Shown here one piece after another: positions 24,835 through 33,385 of a stretch of 64,000 nucleotides of DNA. This DNA comes from Bryobacteraceae bacterium. Its GTDB lineage: Bacteria > Acidobacteriota > Terriglobia > Bryobacterales > Bryobacteraceae. The DNA lies in the NCBI GenBank assembly GCA_019752335.1, contig JAIEMJ010000023.1, positions 124,001 to 188,000 of the forward strand. Direction: 5' to 3'. The translations under genes and the position numbers were made by a program. Position 1 is the first letter of the stretch. Each line of letters begins with the position of its first letter. The notes below the pieces were generated by a model. That model worked only from the letters and a program-made list of their open reading frames with translations, was not told the origin of the DNA and did not search any database.

Positions 24835-27773
24835 AAGAGTTGAAAAACCAGATCGCCGGTGCGCTGCTCGTCATTCTGACGCTGGCAGCGATGGCGGCGG
24901 CTGGCTTGAACTTCCGGCAACAGTACCTCTACCCAACTCCCGAAGACGGCGTCGACTGGGTGAACCGGCTCGACCGGCATCCGAAAGCCCAGGCGGGACC
25001 CGGCTTGGTAGAGGCCCGTTATGTGGCCCCCAATAGCCCCGCCGACAAGGCCGGCATCCACGTGGGCGACGTGCTCGAGCGCATTCAGACGGTGCCGATA
25101 GAACACGCCGAGGACGTCCCGCAAGTCCTTTACCGGATCGGCCCCTGGCAGAAGGCCGATTACTTCATCCTGCGGCGCGGCGTCGAAACCAAGGCCAAGC
25201 TGGTGGTGGGCGAACGTCAAGTCACCACCGCAGTCTACTACCAGTACTTCGTCGGCATCGCTTACATCGGCATCGGGCTCTTCGTGTTTTTCCGTCGCGG
25301 CGGCGCGCCGCGCTCCCAGCTCTTTTACATCCTGTGCCTGGCCAGCTTCATCCTGTGCTCTTTTCACTACACCGGCAAGTTCAATCTCTTTGACCGGCTG
25401 ATCTACTGGGGCAACGTCGTCGCCGGCTACCTGGCGCCGAGTCTCTTCCTGCACTTCTGCCTCACCTACCCCGAACCAGAGAAGCGCTGGCGCGGCTTCT
25501 GGCGCTCGGCGGTGCTCTACGTACCGGCGATCTTGCTGGTGAGCATTACTTTTGCCCTCGGCACCGGACTGGTGCAGGTGGCCACGCCCCTCGGCGCCCT
25601 GCGCTGGGCGCTGGACCGTTTCTGGATGGCCTTCCTGGTGACGGTGTACCTGCTGGGCGCCGCCGTGGTGACTTGGCGGCAGCGCGGCGTGGAGGACTCG
25701 GTGCTGCGGCAGCAGATGAAGTGGGTCCGGAACGGCGCGGTGCTCGGCATTCTGCCCTTCGCCATCTTCTACGCCCTGCCCTACGCCTGGGGCGTGATCC
25801 CGTCGGGCGCCGCCGAACTTAGCGTCTTCTCGCTCGCCCTCATCCCGCTCACCTGGGCCTACGCGATTGCCCGCTACCGGCTGATGGACGTGGACGTCAT
25901 TTTCCAGCAGGGCTACGTCTACACGCTGGCGACGCTCTCGGTGCTCGCGATCTTCTACGGCCTGGTTTACTCCGTCACGCGGCTCGGCAAGATCGAGGAG
26001 TTGAGCCCCTCGGGCTTCGGCATTCTCATCGTCATCGCCACCTTCGTCTTTCAGCCCATCCGGCAGTGGATTCAGGAGAATCTCGACCGCTACTTCTTCT
26101 ACAAAGAGAGCTACAACTACCGGCGGACGCTGATCGAGTTCGCCCGCGAGTTGAGCTCCGAGACCGACCTGGACCGGATGCTCTCCAGCACGGCCGAGCG
26201 CCTGTTGCGCACGCTGTCGATTCAGCATCTCGCCTTCTTCCTGGCCGATGAGCAAGGCGACTTCGAACTGGTACACGCGGCCGGCAACCGCTCCCAGCCG
26301 CTGCCGGAGTATCAGGATCTGGCTTTTCTTGAGCCCTCGGGCGGCAAACCCTACCTGTTCTTCGAGCGGACGCGCGCGCAGCTCGACATTCTCTTCCAGC
26401 ACCTGCCGCCCGGCGTCCGCCAGACCATCGGCGACCTGGATCTGACTTACTACATGCCGTGTACGGTGCGCGGTCGCACCATCGCTTATCTCGGCGTCTC
26501 GCGCACCATCGAGGGCGACTTCCTCACTAGCGACGATGTCGAACTACTGATGACGCTTTCGGGCTATGTCGGTATCGCCATTGAAAACGCCCGCTTGTAT
26601 AACTCGCTACAGCGCAAGGTGGACGAGTACGAACGCCTGAAGGATTTCAGCGAGAACATCGTGGAGTCGATTAACGTGGGCATCATGGCGGTGGACCTGG
26701 ATGACCGCGTCGAAAGCTGGAATCATCAGATCGAACGCCTTACCGGCATTCGCCGGGAGCGCGCCGTCGCGCGCCGCCTGCCCGAATTGCTGCCAGTGGA
26801 ACTAGCCGACCGTTTGGCCGCGCTACGCGGCGAAATGGGCATTCACCATATCGAGCGCTTCCGTCTGCGCCTGCCGAAGCCGGCCCCGGCCAATGGCCAC
26901 GCCCGCCAGCATGCGGCGATGAACTCGACCAGTGGCGGTGTGGCCGTCGCTACGGCGCCCGTCCAACGCGAGGCCATTCTGAATATCGCCATCGCGCCGC
27001 TGGTCTCCAAGGACGGCCAGCAGATCGGTCGCATCATCCTCTTTGACGACATCACGGATCGCTCCGAACTTGAGCGGCAGTTGGTGCAGGCCGACAAGCT
27101 CAGTTCCATCGGGCTGCTCGCGGCGGGCGTCGCCCACGAAGTGAATACGCCGCTCGCGGTGATCTCCACCTATGCCCAGATGCTGGCCAAACAAGTCGGT
27201 GGCGACGAGCAAAAGTCTGTGCTGCTCGAGAAGATCGCCAAGCAGACCTTCCGCGCGAGTGAGATCGTCAATTCGCTGTTGAACTTCTCGCGCACCTCCA
27301 CCACCGAGCTTTGCGACGTCGACTTGAACAAGCTGGTGCGCGACACCGTCTCGCTGGTGGATCATCAGTTGCGCGAGGCGCACGTGACGGTGAACCTGAA
27401 TTTGGCCAAGAGCGTCGCGCCCGTGCGCGGCAACTCGGGCAAGCTCCAGCAGGTCCTCCTGAATCTGTTCATCAACGCGCGCGACGCCATGGAGCACTCT
27501 GAAGGCAAGCGCTTGAATATCTCTACCGTCGCCTCCAGCGACTTCGCCACCATTGAGGTCTCCGACAACGGTAGTGGCATTCCCGAAGAGATTCTGCCGC
27601 GCATCTTTGACCCCTTCTTCACCACCAAGGGCGCCAAGAAGGGGACGGGCTTGGGCTTGTCCGTCTCGTATGGTATCGTGCAAGAGCACGGCGGAACTAT
27701 CCTGGTGGATAGCCGCGCGGGAACCGGTACACGCTTCCGCCTGGAATTCCCGCCTGCCCCTCCGCATGCCTGA
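24831..27773 (+). CDS. Membrane histidine kinase with PDZ, GAF and PAS domains
   Basis: About 980 residues from GTG 24831. Layout: first membrane helix (IAGALLVILTLAAMAAAGL), a PDZ domain (about 58-130; LVEARYVAPNSPADKAGIHVGDVL), a block of six or more membrane helices (about 140-410), a GAF domain (about 426-590), a PAS domain (about 603-740), a HisKA domain with HEVNTPL (phospho-accepting His near 768), and a HATPase domain with NLFINARDAME, DNGSGIP and GTGLGLS. Starting here gives a short cytoplasmic N-terminus before the first helix; frames further upstream add no domain. A PDZ domain outside the membrane suggests sensing of misfolded or cleaved proteins. The stop overlaps the start of the sigma-54 response regulator. 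Confidence 0.9.
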   Translation: MKELKNQIAGALLVILTLAAMAAAGLNFRQQYLYPTPEDGVDWVNRLDRHPKAQAGPGLVEARYVAPNSPADKAGIHVGDVLERIQTVPIEHAEDVPQVLYRIGPWQKADYFILRRGVETKAKLVVGERQVTTAVYYQYFVGIAYIGIGLFVFFRRGGAPRSQLFYILCLASFILCSFHYTGKFNLFDRLIYWGNVVAGYLAPSLFLHFCLTYPEPEKRWRGFWRSAVLYVPAILLVSITFALGTGLVQVATPLGALRWALDRFWMAFLVTVYLLGAAVVTWRQRGVEDSVLRQQMKWVRNGAVLGILPFAIFYALPYAWGVIPSGAAELSVFSLALIPLTWAYAIARYRLMDVDVIFQQGYVYTLATLSVLAIFYGLVYSVTRLGKIEELSPSGFGILIVIATFVFQPIRQWIQENLDRYFFYKESYNYRRTLIEFARELSSETDLDRMLSSTAERLLRTLSIQHLAFFLADEQGDFELVHAAGNRSQPLPEYQDLAFLEPSGGKPYLFFERTRAQLDILFQHLPPGVRQTIGDLDLTYYMPCTVRGRTIAYLGVSRTIEGDFLTSDDVELLMTLSGYVGIAIENARLYNSLQRKVDEYERLKDFSENIVESINVGIMAVDLDDRVESWNHQIERLTGIRRERAVARRLPELLPVELADRLAALRGEMGIHHIERFRLRLPKPAPANGHARQHAAMNSTSGGVAVATAPVQREAILNIAIAPLVSKDGQQIGRIILFDDITDRSELERQLVQADKLSSIGLLAAGVAHEVNTPLAVISTYAQMLAKQVGGDEQKSVLLEKIAKQTFRASEIVNSLLNFSRTSTTELCDVDLNKLVRDTVSLVDHQLREAHVTVNLNLAKSVAPVRGNSGKLQQVLLNLFINARDAMEHSEGKRLNISTVASSDFATIEVSDNGSGIPEEILPRIFDPFFTTKGAKKGTGLGLSVSYGIVQEHGGTILVDSRAGTGTRFRLEFPPAPPHA

Positions 27774-29238
27774 TCTCCGTATGCCCTTTGCCAACTTACC
27801 GCCCGACGACGTCATTCTGGACGCCGTCCACGGCCGTATTCTCGTCATCGACGACGAAGCTGATATCCGCGAGTCGTTGGAGGCGCTGCTCACCCTCGAA
27901 GGCTACCAGGTGGAGCTCGCTTCCACGGCCAATGAAGGTATCGCGCGCGTGGAAGCTACGCAGTATGACCTGGTCCTGCTCGACCTGATGCTACCCGACA
28001 AGAGCGGTATCGACGTCATCACCGAACTGCGCGAGCGCGACAACGAGACGCCCATCTTTCTCATTACCGCCTATGGCTCCATCGAGGTCGCGGTGCAGGC
28101 CGTGAAGGCCGGTGCGAACGACTACTTCTCGAAGCCTTGGAACAACGACAAGCTCGTGATCGAAATCGGCCGCATGATCAGCGCCCGGCGCCTGGCCAGC
28201 GAGAATCTCCAACTGAAGCGCGCCTTGAAGCAGCGCTACGAGTTCCCGAACATCGTGGGCAAGAGCGAGAAGATGATTCGCGTGCTCGACATGGTGGCGC
28301 AGGTGGCGCCGACCCGTTCCACGGTGCTCATCACGGGCGAAACCGGCACTGGCAAAGAAGTGATCGCGAAGGCGATCCACGCCAATTCGGCCCGCGCCTC
28401 CCAGATGTTCGTCGCCGTGAACTCGGGCTCGCTGCCGCCGGATCTGCTCGAATCCACTCTCTTTGGCCACATGAAAGGCGCATTCACCGGCGCGGTGAGT
28501 TCGCGCAAAGGTTACTTCGAAATGGCCGACCGCGGGACGATCTTCTTCGACGAAATCGGCACCATCGGCGCCGAGACGCAAGCCAAGCTGTTGCGCGTGA
28601 TCCAGGAAAAAGAGTTCATGCCGCTGGGCTCGAACGAGACGATCAAGGTGGATGTCCGCATCGTCGCGGCCACCAATGCCGAACTCCGCCGCCTGGTGGA
28701 GGAGGGCAAGTTCCGCGAGGATCTCTTCTACCGCCTCAATGTCATCCCCATTCAACTGCCCCCGTTGCGCGACCGCAAGGAGGACATCCCGCCGCTGGTG
28801 GAGCACTTCTTCAACGTCTACTGCCGCGAGAACGAAAAGATGCTCGGGCCCAACGGCAAGAGCCAATTGCGCTTCGATCCCGAAGCCATGCAAGTCCTGA
28901 TTGACCACAACTGGCCCGGCAACGTGCGCGAGCTCGAGAATGTGGTGGAGCGCGCCGTGGTGCTCGCCTCGTCGATGGTGGTGGGCGCCGACGTCCTCCC
29001 GGACCATCTTTTGCACGCGGGCGGCCTGCGCATCCGCCGCGACTCGGCAGGCAACCTCGCCCCCGATGCTTCGCTCTACGAAGTGGTCGCAGACTTCGAG
29101 CGTACCCGCATCGTGGCCGCGCTGGAGGCGACCAATTGGTCCCAGACCGAGGCGGCCGAAGTGCTCAGAATTCCGCTCTCGACGTTGAACCAGAAGATCA
29201 AGCGGCTGAACATCGACGTGAAGCGCCGCGGCGCTTAG
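27766..29238 (+). CDS. Sigma-54-dependent response regulator (NtrC family)
   Basis: About 490 residues. The receiver domain (about 24-138) has the acidic pocket IDDEAD and a phospho-acceptor aspartate near D72 in LVLLDLMLPDKSG. The AAA+ domain has Walker A GETGTGKE (about 191), the sigma-54 contact loop GAFTGA (about 239) and the FFDEIG Walker B. A Fis-type helix-turn-helix ends the protein (WSQTEAAEVLRIPLSTLNQKIKRL). It overlaps the kinase gene by eight bases and is surely its cognate partner. In exosortase-linked exopolysaccharide systems a similar pair (PrsK/PrsR) switches on exopolysaccharide genes; the Wzz-TPR genes nearby make that a reasonable but untested link. Confidence 0.94.
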   Translation: MPDLRMPFANLPPDDVILDAVHGRILVIDDEADIRESLEALLTLEGYQVELASTANEGIARVEATQYDLVLLDLMLPDKSGIDVITELRERDNETPIFLITAYGSIEVAVQAVKAGANDYFSKPWNNDKLVIEIGRMISARRLASENLQLKRALKQRYEFPNIVGKSEKMIRVLDMVAQVAPTRSTVLITGETGTGKEVIAKAIHANSARASQMFVAVNSGSLPPDLLESTLFGHMKGAFTGAVSSRKGYFEMADRGTIFFDEIGTIGAETQAKLLRVIQEKEFMPLGSNETIKVDVRIVAATNAELRRLVEEGKFREDLFYRLNVIPIQLPPLRDRKEDIPPLVEHFFNVYCRENEKMLGPNGKSQLRFDPEAMQVLIDHNWPGNVRELENVVERAVVLASSMVVGADVLPDHLLHAGGLRIRRDSAGNLAPDASLYEVVADFERTRIVAALEATNWSQTEAAEVLRIPLSTLNQKIKRLNIDVKRRGA

Positions 29239-29408
29239 CCGTGTAGCCAGTACATGGACCAGGCGGCGGTCCAAACGCCGACCAGGCCCGTTGCCGCATG
29301 GTACGCAAACCGGCGCCAGTGGCCGCTGTGGCTGTCGCGTCCCATCAGGGCCGTGCAGGCGGCGCAGACTAGAATCCCTCCGACGGTGAAGACGAGATGC
29401 GCGCTCAT
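29235..29408 (-). CDS. 57-residue membrane protein
   Basis: A short frame with two hydrophobic helices: MSAHLVFTVGGILVCAACTAL, a polar turn GRDSHSGHWRRF, then HAATGLVGVWTAAWSMYWLHG. Its ATG overlaps the stop of the neighbouring membrane gene (TGATG), so it is the third gene of a lepB transcript. Its TAA overlaps by four bases with the convergent response regulator. No family recognised. Confidence 0.65.
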   Translation of the reverse strand: MSAHLVFTVGGILVCAACTALMGRDSHSGHWRRFAYHAATGLVGVWTAAWSMYWLHG

Positions 29409-29785
29409 TTTTTCTCCTTGCCTTCGATGATGTCGGCCAGGGCGAGCACGTTTACGAGTCCGGCCATGGTGAGCAATTTGGTGCCGTATTCGTTAGCCAG
29501 TCCGGCGAGGAAGGTGGGCGCGTAGCCGCCCAGGGAGAGCGCGAAGTAGGGCAACCCGGCGAAGCTCTTAAGGGCAGCCCCGCCCCAGAACATCAGGCGC
29601 GAGGTACCGTCGAGCCCGGCGAGTTCGGCTTCGCCCGGCATCGCGGTGGAGCCCTGCAACAGCACTCCCGCGGTCACGAGCGTGAGCACCATCCCGGCAT
29701 AGACGATGGCTTTGCCACGCTGTCCGGTGAGCCAATGGGCGGCCCCGGGCATGGCAAGTCCGGCAGCGAGAGCGAGCGGCTTCAT
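29405..29785 (-). CDS. Small multi-pass membrane protein (DUF6677-like)
   Basis: 126 residues from ATG 29785, which has an excellent AGGAGG seven bases upstream and overlaps the signal peptidase stop by four bases. It opens MKPLALAAGLAMPGAAHWLTGQ, then has three or so hydrophobic helices (KAIVYAGMVLTLVTAGVLL, FAGLPYFALSLGGYAP, LTMAGLVNVLALADII) and a basic tail EGKEKK. The pattern AMPGAAHWLTGQRGKA recalls small membrane proteins that accompany lepB in Acidobacteriota. Function is unknown; coupling to lepB suggests a link to export or membrane assembly. Confidence 0.75.
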   Translation of the reverse strand: MKPLALAAGLAMPGAAHWLTGQRGKAIVYAGMVLTLVTAGVLLQGSTAMPGEAELAGLDGTSRLMFWGGAALKSFAGLPYFALSLGGYAPTFLAGLANEYGTKLLTMAGLVNVLALADIIEGKEKK

Positions 29786-30552
29786 GGTTGCACCTCCTGG
29801 GCGCGTTGTGCGCGGGGGACGGAGAAGGTCCGCTCCCAGCGCGTCTTGGTGAAGAAGTTCACGGCGACGTCGAGCAGATGTTTGGCATCCCAGTCGGTCG
29901 GATAGCTCTGCCCCGCGTCGAAGGACCAATACACCAGCGCCGGTTTGCCAATGATGTTCTCGCGCGGGACGAGGCCCCAATAGCGGCTATCCTCGGAGTT
30001 GTCGCGATTGTCGCCCATGGCGAAGTAGCTGCCCGCGGGCACCACCAGTTCGCCGTCCACGATGTGCCGGGCCACCATGTCGCGCCCACGCGGGGTCAGC
30101 GCCGCCGACTCGGCCCCTTGCGGGAAACTATCGCGAAACGTGTCCGGCCACCTGGCGATGTACTGCGCATAGGGTTCCACCAGCCGCTTGCCGTTGCGGA
30201 TCACCTTGCCGTGGTCGAGGTGTAAACGGTCACCCGGCACGCCGATCACGCGCTTGACGTAGTTCTTGCGCGGATCCTCGGGATAGAGGAAAACGATGAT
30301 GTCGCCGCGCTCGACGGGCCGGTAGGGAAGCAAAGCGTAGGGGCTCGGCTCGGCGTAGACCAAGCGGTCAACCAGCACGTGGTCACCCACGAGGATCGTA
30401 CTCTCCATGGAGCCGCTGGGCACGACGAAGGCGTGCAGGAGGCTGGTGGTGCCGAAGGCGAGGACCAGGAAAGTCAGGCTCCAGTCGGCAAGCGGACCGC
30501 GCGGACGCTTCTGCCGTCCGTCGGTCCAGATTTGGCGTAGTTGTGACCACAT
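29782..30552 (-). CDS. lepB: Signal peptidase I
   Basis: 256 residues. An N-terminal membrane helix (about 25-44) precedes the S26 catalytic core with PSGSMEST (nucleophile Ser48), YVKRVIGVPGD (general base Lys100) and MGDNRDNSEDSRYWG. The enzyme removes signal peptides of Sec and Tat substrates at the outer face of the inner membrane. The window encodes many exported proteins that would be its substrates. It leads an operon with two small membrane proteins joined by overlapping stop and start codons. Confidence 0.95.
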   Translation of the reverse strand: MWSQLRQIWTDGRQKRPRGPLADWSLTFLVLAFGTTSLLHAFVVPSGSMESTILVGDHVLVDRLVYAEPSPYALLPYRPVERGDIIVFLYPEDPRKNYVKRVIGVPGDRLHLDHGKVIRNGKRLVEPYAQYIARWPDTFRDSFPQGAESAALTPRGRDMVARHIVDGELVVPAGSYFAMGDNRDNSEDSRYWGLVPRENIIGKPALVYWSFDAGQSYPTDWDAKHLLDVAVNFFTKTRWERTFSVPRAQRAQEVQP

Positions 30553-30594
30553 AGCCGATCATACGAGAGCCCGCGCGAGGAAGTTCCCGCGAAA

Positions 30595-30876
30595 TCAGGC
30601 CGCTTCGAGATCGAGCCGCACCCGGAAGCCGAGCGCCGTGCAGATGTTCAACTTGGCGTCTAAGGAAAATCGGGACACGCGGCCGCGCAGCAAGTCGTTC
30701 ATCCTGGGTTGGGTCACCCCGCACCGCCGCGCCGCATCAACCTGGGTCCAACCCTCGGCTTGGACAATGGCGGTGACCTTCTGCATCAAATCGGCCCGCG
30801 CCCGCAGATTGGCGGCTTCCTCCGGCGTATCCGCCAACGCATCCCACACACTCTCATAGCTCTCCGTATTGCTCAC
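30595..30876 (-). CDS. XRE-family HTH protein, HigA-like antitoxin
   Basis: 93 residues. An N-terminal acidic helix leads to a helix-turn-helix (VDAARRCGVTQPRMNDLLRGRVSRFSLDAKLNICTALG). Proteins of this form are usually antitoxins following a RelE/HigB-type toxin gene. AGGTG lies close before the start in the rev strand. No intact toxin lies upstream. Confidence 0.85.
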   Translation of the reverse strand: MSNTESYESVWDALADTPEEAANLRARADLMQKVTAIVQAEGWTQVDAARRCGVTQPRMNDLLRGRVSRFSLDAKLNICTALGFRVRLDLEAA

Positions 30877-31186
30877 TTTTCACCTCCCACCACATTGAAC
30901 TCGGCACCGCCGGGAGCAGCAACGGAGGATGAAACTGGGGGGAGCGGCGTTTTTCCTCGTCAGAAGACCACCGTCGTGAACTACCCGGTCACTATCGTTC
31001 CCGGCTGGACCGGGGAGCGTTTGTGTAAGCTTTTTTCACTTAACCCGCTTGATATCCACGACGTGGCTTTGGAGTAGTTTCGAAGCAAGCAGGTACCGCC
31101 GGGGGGCCCGAGAACCGCCCGGCCACTAGCGTCCTTGTCGTGACCACCTCGCTGAGGCGGATCTGGGGGTCCGGGGAGTTTTTGCG
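30877..31186. other. Intergenic region with a possible toxin-gene fragment
   Basis: No intact gene. On the minus strand near 31040-31085 one frame reads CFETTPKPRR and the next frame DIKRVK followed by a stop, together resembling the C-terminus of HigB/Gp49 toxins (F-x-K-K-T-x-K-T followed by a D-I helix). It lies on the side where a toxin gene would be expected for the XRE antitoxin. The resemblance is short and I treat it as tentative. Confidence 0.25.
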
Positions 31187-31206
31187 GACGGACCAGGGGG
31201 TCCGTC
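31187..31206 (-). terminator. Hairpin downstream of the oxidoreductase operon
   Basis: GACGGACC and GGTCCGTC form an eight-pair stem with a four-base loop, 25 bases after the oxidoreductase stop codon. It has no clear T-run directly after the stem. Confidence 0.4.
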
Positions 31207-31217
31207 TTACAGTTAGC

Positions 31218-31231
31218 GGACAGGCCTGTCC
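31218..31231. repeat. Perfect 14-base palindrome at the gene end
   Basis: GGACAGGCCTGTCC is self-complementary and abuts the stop codon of the oxidoreductase gene. With the neighbouring hairpin it looks like a REP-type extragenic element. Confidence 0.45.
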
Positions 31232-32322
31232 TACGATTTCATCATTTCGGCCCAGGTGACTTCGCGGCGGGCGTCCATGGCCATGCGGCCTAGGATCGCT
31301 GTGAGGGTGCTTTCGGCGCCGCGGACGGCGGTGTTCTCGGGCTTGCCTTCGTTGATGCGGCGGACGAATTCGGCTACGGCGTCGATGGTGAGATTCCTGG
31401 GTGTCTTCTCGATGGTCTCCTGCCCCGGACCCTTGAAGTGGCGCAGGAAGTTTTCGGAGGTCTCGATGAGTCCTTTTTCGCCGTAGAAGAGTTCGGAGAC
31501 TTCGCGGTAGCCGGGAGGCGCCAGCGTCGTGCCGTTGAGTTGACCTTGCACGCCGCCGGGATACTCGTAGGCTACGAAGTTGTGATCGCGGGAGTCGCCT
31601 TTGGCCGGTATCGTGGTGCCGCCGGCGCCGATGGCGCTTATGGGGCGGGCGCCGAGGAACCAGTTCAGGACGTCGATGGAGTGGATGTTGTTTTCGACGA
31701 TGAGGTCGCCGGAAAGCTCTTTCCAGGCACCCCATTGTTCGGCCTTCTCGCGGGCGGTGCGGGGCTTGGGCGTGGGTTGGGCGCGTTGGCCTTCGCTCTT
31801 GATGAACTTCGCGTGGCCCAAGCGAATGGCGCCGATGGCGCCGGAATCGGCGAGTTGCTTGCCTTTGCGGTAGAGCTCGGCGTAGCGGCGCTGGAAGCCG
31901 AAGGTGATGTTGAGCTTGCGATCGGCGGAGTCGGCGAGGGCCATGATGCGCTTGCAGCCGGCGACGTCGACGGAGGCAGGCTTCTCGAGGTAGATGTGCT
32001 TGCCGGCCTTCACTGCGGCCTCAAAGTGCTCTACGTGCAGGAAGACGGGCGTGGCGATGATGATGGCGTCGATGTCGCTCGCGAGCATCTGGCGGAAGTC
32101 CGTGTAGAGGCGCGGATTCTCGACGCCGATTTGCTGCTTCGCCTTGGCCATGCGCTCCTCGGAGAGGTCACACAGGGCGGCGATGCGGGCGGTGGTGTGT
32201 TTGCCCATCAGGCCGGCGACGAAGGGTCCGCGGTTGCCGGTGCCGAGGAGGCCGACGTTGAGGGCCGAGTTCGCGGCGGAACTGGCGGCGGTGGTGAGGG
32301 CGATGGCGGTACGGCGGGTCAT
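31231..32322 (-). CDS. Exported Gfo/Idh/MocA-family oxidoreductase
   Basis: 363 residues. A short hydrophobic N-terminus with two arginines (MTRRTAIALTTAASS) suggests export, probably by Tat since the enzyme binds a folded nicotinamide cofactor. The Rossmann domain has LNVGLLGTGNRGPF, IIATPVFLHVEH and the catalytic EKPASVD motif. The C-terminal half is the family's alpha/beta substrate domain, with NNIHSIDVLNWF. The substrate, probably a sugar or inositol derivative, cannot be read from sequence. Its ATG overlaps the stop of the upstream paralogue. Confidence 0.9.
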   Translation of the reverse strand: MTRRTAIALTTAASSAANSALNVGLLGTGNRGPFVAGLMGKHTTARIAALCDLSEERMAKAKQQIGVENPRLYTDFRQMLASDIDAIIIATPVFLHVEHFEAAVKAGKHIYLEKPASVDVAGCKRIMALADSADRKLNITFGFQRRYAELYRKGKQLADSGAIGAIRLGHAKFIKSEGQRAQPTPKPRTAREKAEQWGAWKELSGDLIVENNIHSIDVLNWFLGARPISAIGAGGTTIPAKGDSRDHNFVAYEYPGGVQGQLNGTTLAPPGYREVSELFYGEKGLIETSENFLRHFKGPGQETIEKTPRNLTIDAVAEFVRRINEGKPENTAVRGAESTLTAILGRMAMDARREVTWAEMMKS

Positions 32323-33347
32323 GCGATTTCTCCCGAGGCGCGCAGGAGGGTCTCCTGCAAGAGGATTTCGTGGTCGTAGGAATAACGGAGGGGCGTGCGA
32401 GCTTGGATGGCTTTGCCGAGCTCTTCGAAGTCGCGCAGAAAGCGGGTCTGGCGGGGCACGCGGACTTCCTGCCAGCCCTTCTGATAGGGGCCTTGGGCAG
32501 CACGCAGGTAGATGCGGAGCACGGGCTCGGGCTCAATCGGCTGGATCATGATGGAGCCATCGGTACCGATCACCTCGAACGACCGATGGGCGTCGGCGCC
32601 GGCCATTTTGGCGGAGCTGACGATCAAACCGAGGCCCTGATTGAATTCGAAGACGGCGAGGGTATTGTCTTTGAGGGTGTCGGGGGACTTGGTGTCGTGC
32701 CGCAGCCAGTGGTGGACCTTGGTGGGGCGGCCGAGGAAGGCGAGCATGCGGTCAATCATGTGGCCGCCGAGCTCAAACATGGCGCCGCCGGGATAGCGGG
32801 CTTCGACGGCGCGTTGCGCGGCGTCGCGGTCGGAATTGATGGTGCCGCGCACCATCTGAAGCTCGCCGAGCCAGCCCTTCTGGTAGGCTTCGAGCGCCGC
32901 GTCGACGCCGGCGTGATAGCGGTAGAGGTAACCGAGTTGGAGCAGACGCTGGCGGCGGCGCGCCGTTTCGACGAGGTCGCGGAAGGGGGCTAGCGTATTA
33001 CCGGGCGGCTTTTCGAGATGTAGATGCTTGCCGGCTTCGAGGATGCGCTTGCCGAGGGGGATGGCGTCTTTGACGACGCCCTCGAAGACGATGAGGTCGA
33101 GCGATTTGTCGGCGAGCATTTCGTCGACGGTGGTCCAGCGGAGGCCGTTGAGCAGGGGTTGTTGACCTTTGGCGGCGCGGACAGCGGGGTCGGGCTCGCA
33201 GACGGAGACGAGTTCAAAGGCGGAGCCGGGGCCCATCGCCTGCAGCTTGCCACTGAGGTGGCTGTGCTGAATGCCGAGGATGCCGACGCGGATTTTGCTT
33301 TGGGCCGCTAGGGCCGTCGCGCCGAGGAGAAGTTGTCGTCGATTCAT
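32319..33347 (-). CDS. Exported Gfo/Idh/MocA-family oxidoreductase
   Basis: 342 residues with N-terminus MNRRQLLLGATALAAQ, resembling a Tat signal. The Rossmann domain has RVGILGIQHSHLSGKL and the EKPPGNTLAPF active-site lysine motif; the C-terminal part has GGHMIDRMLAFLGRPTK. It is a divergent member: the dinucleotide loop GIQHSHLSG is not the standard GxGxxG. Translationally coupled to the next oxidoreductase, so the two probably act in one pathway. The TonB-dependent receptor is encoded just upstream on the same strand and may import the substrate. Confidence 0.87.
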   Translation of the reverse strand: MNRRQLLLGATALAAQSKIRVGILGIQHSHLSGKLQAMGPGSAFELVSVCEPDPAVRAAKGQQPLLNGLRWTTVDEMLADKSLDLIVFEGVVKDAIPLGKRILEAGKHLHLEKPPGNTLAPFRDLVETARRRQRLLQLGYLYRYHAGVDAALEAYQKGWLGELQMVRGTINSDRDAAQRAVEARYPGGAMFELGGHMIDRMLAFLGRPTKVHHWLRHDTKSPDTLKDNTLAVFEFNQGLGLIVSSAKMAGADAHRSFEVIGTDGSIMIQPIEPEPVLRIYLRAAQGPYQKGWQEVRVPRQTRFLRDFEELGKAIQARTPLRYSYDHEILLQETLLRASGEIA

Positions 33348-33385
33348 GAGTTGGTCCAGTTGTGGTGAATACGGGGTTGACGGAC

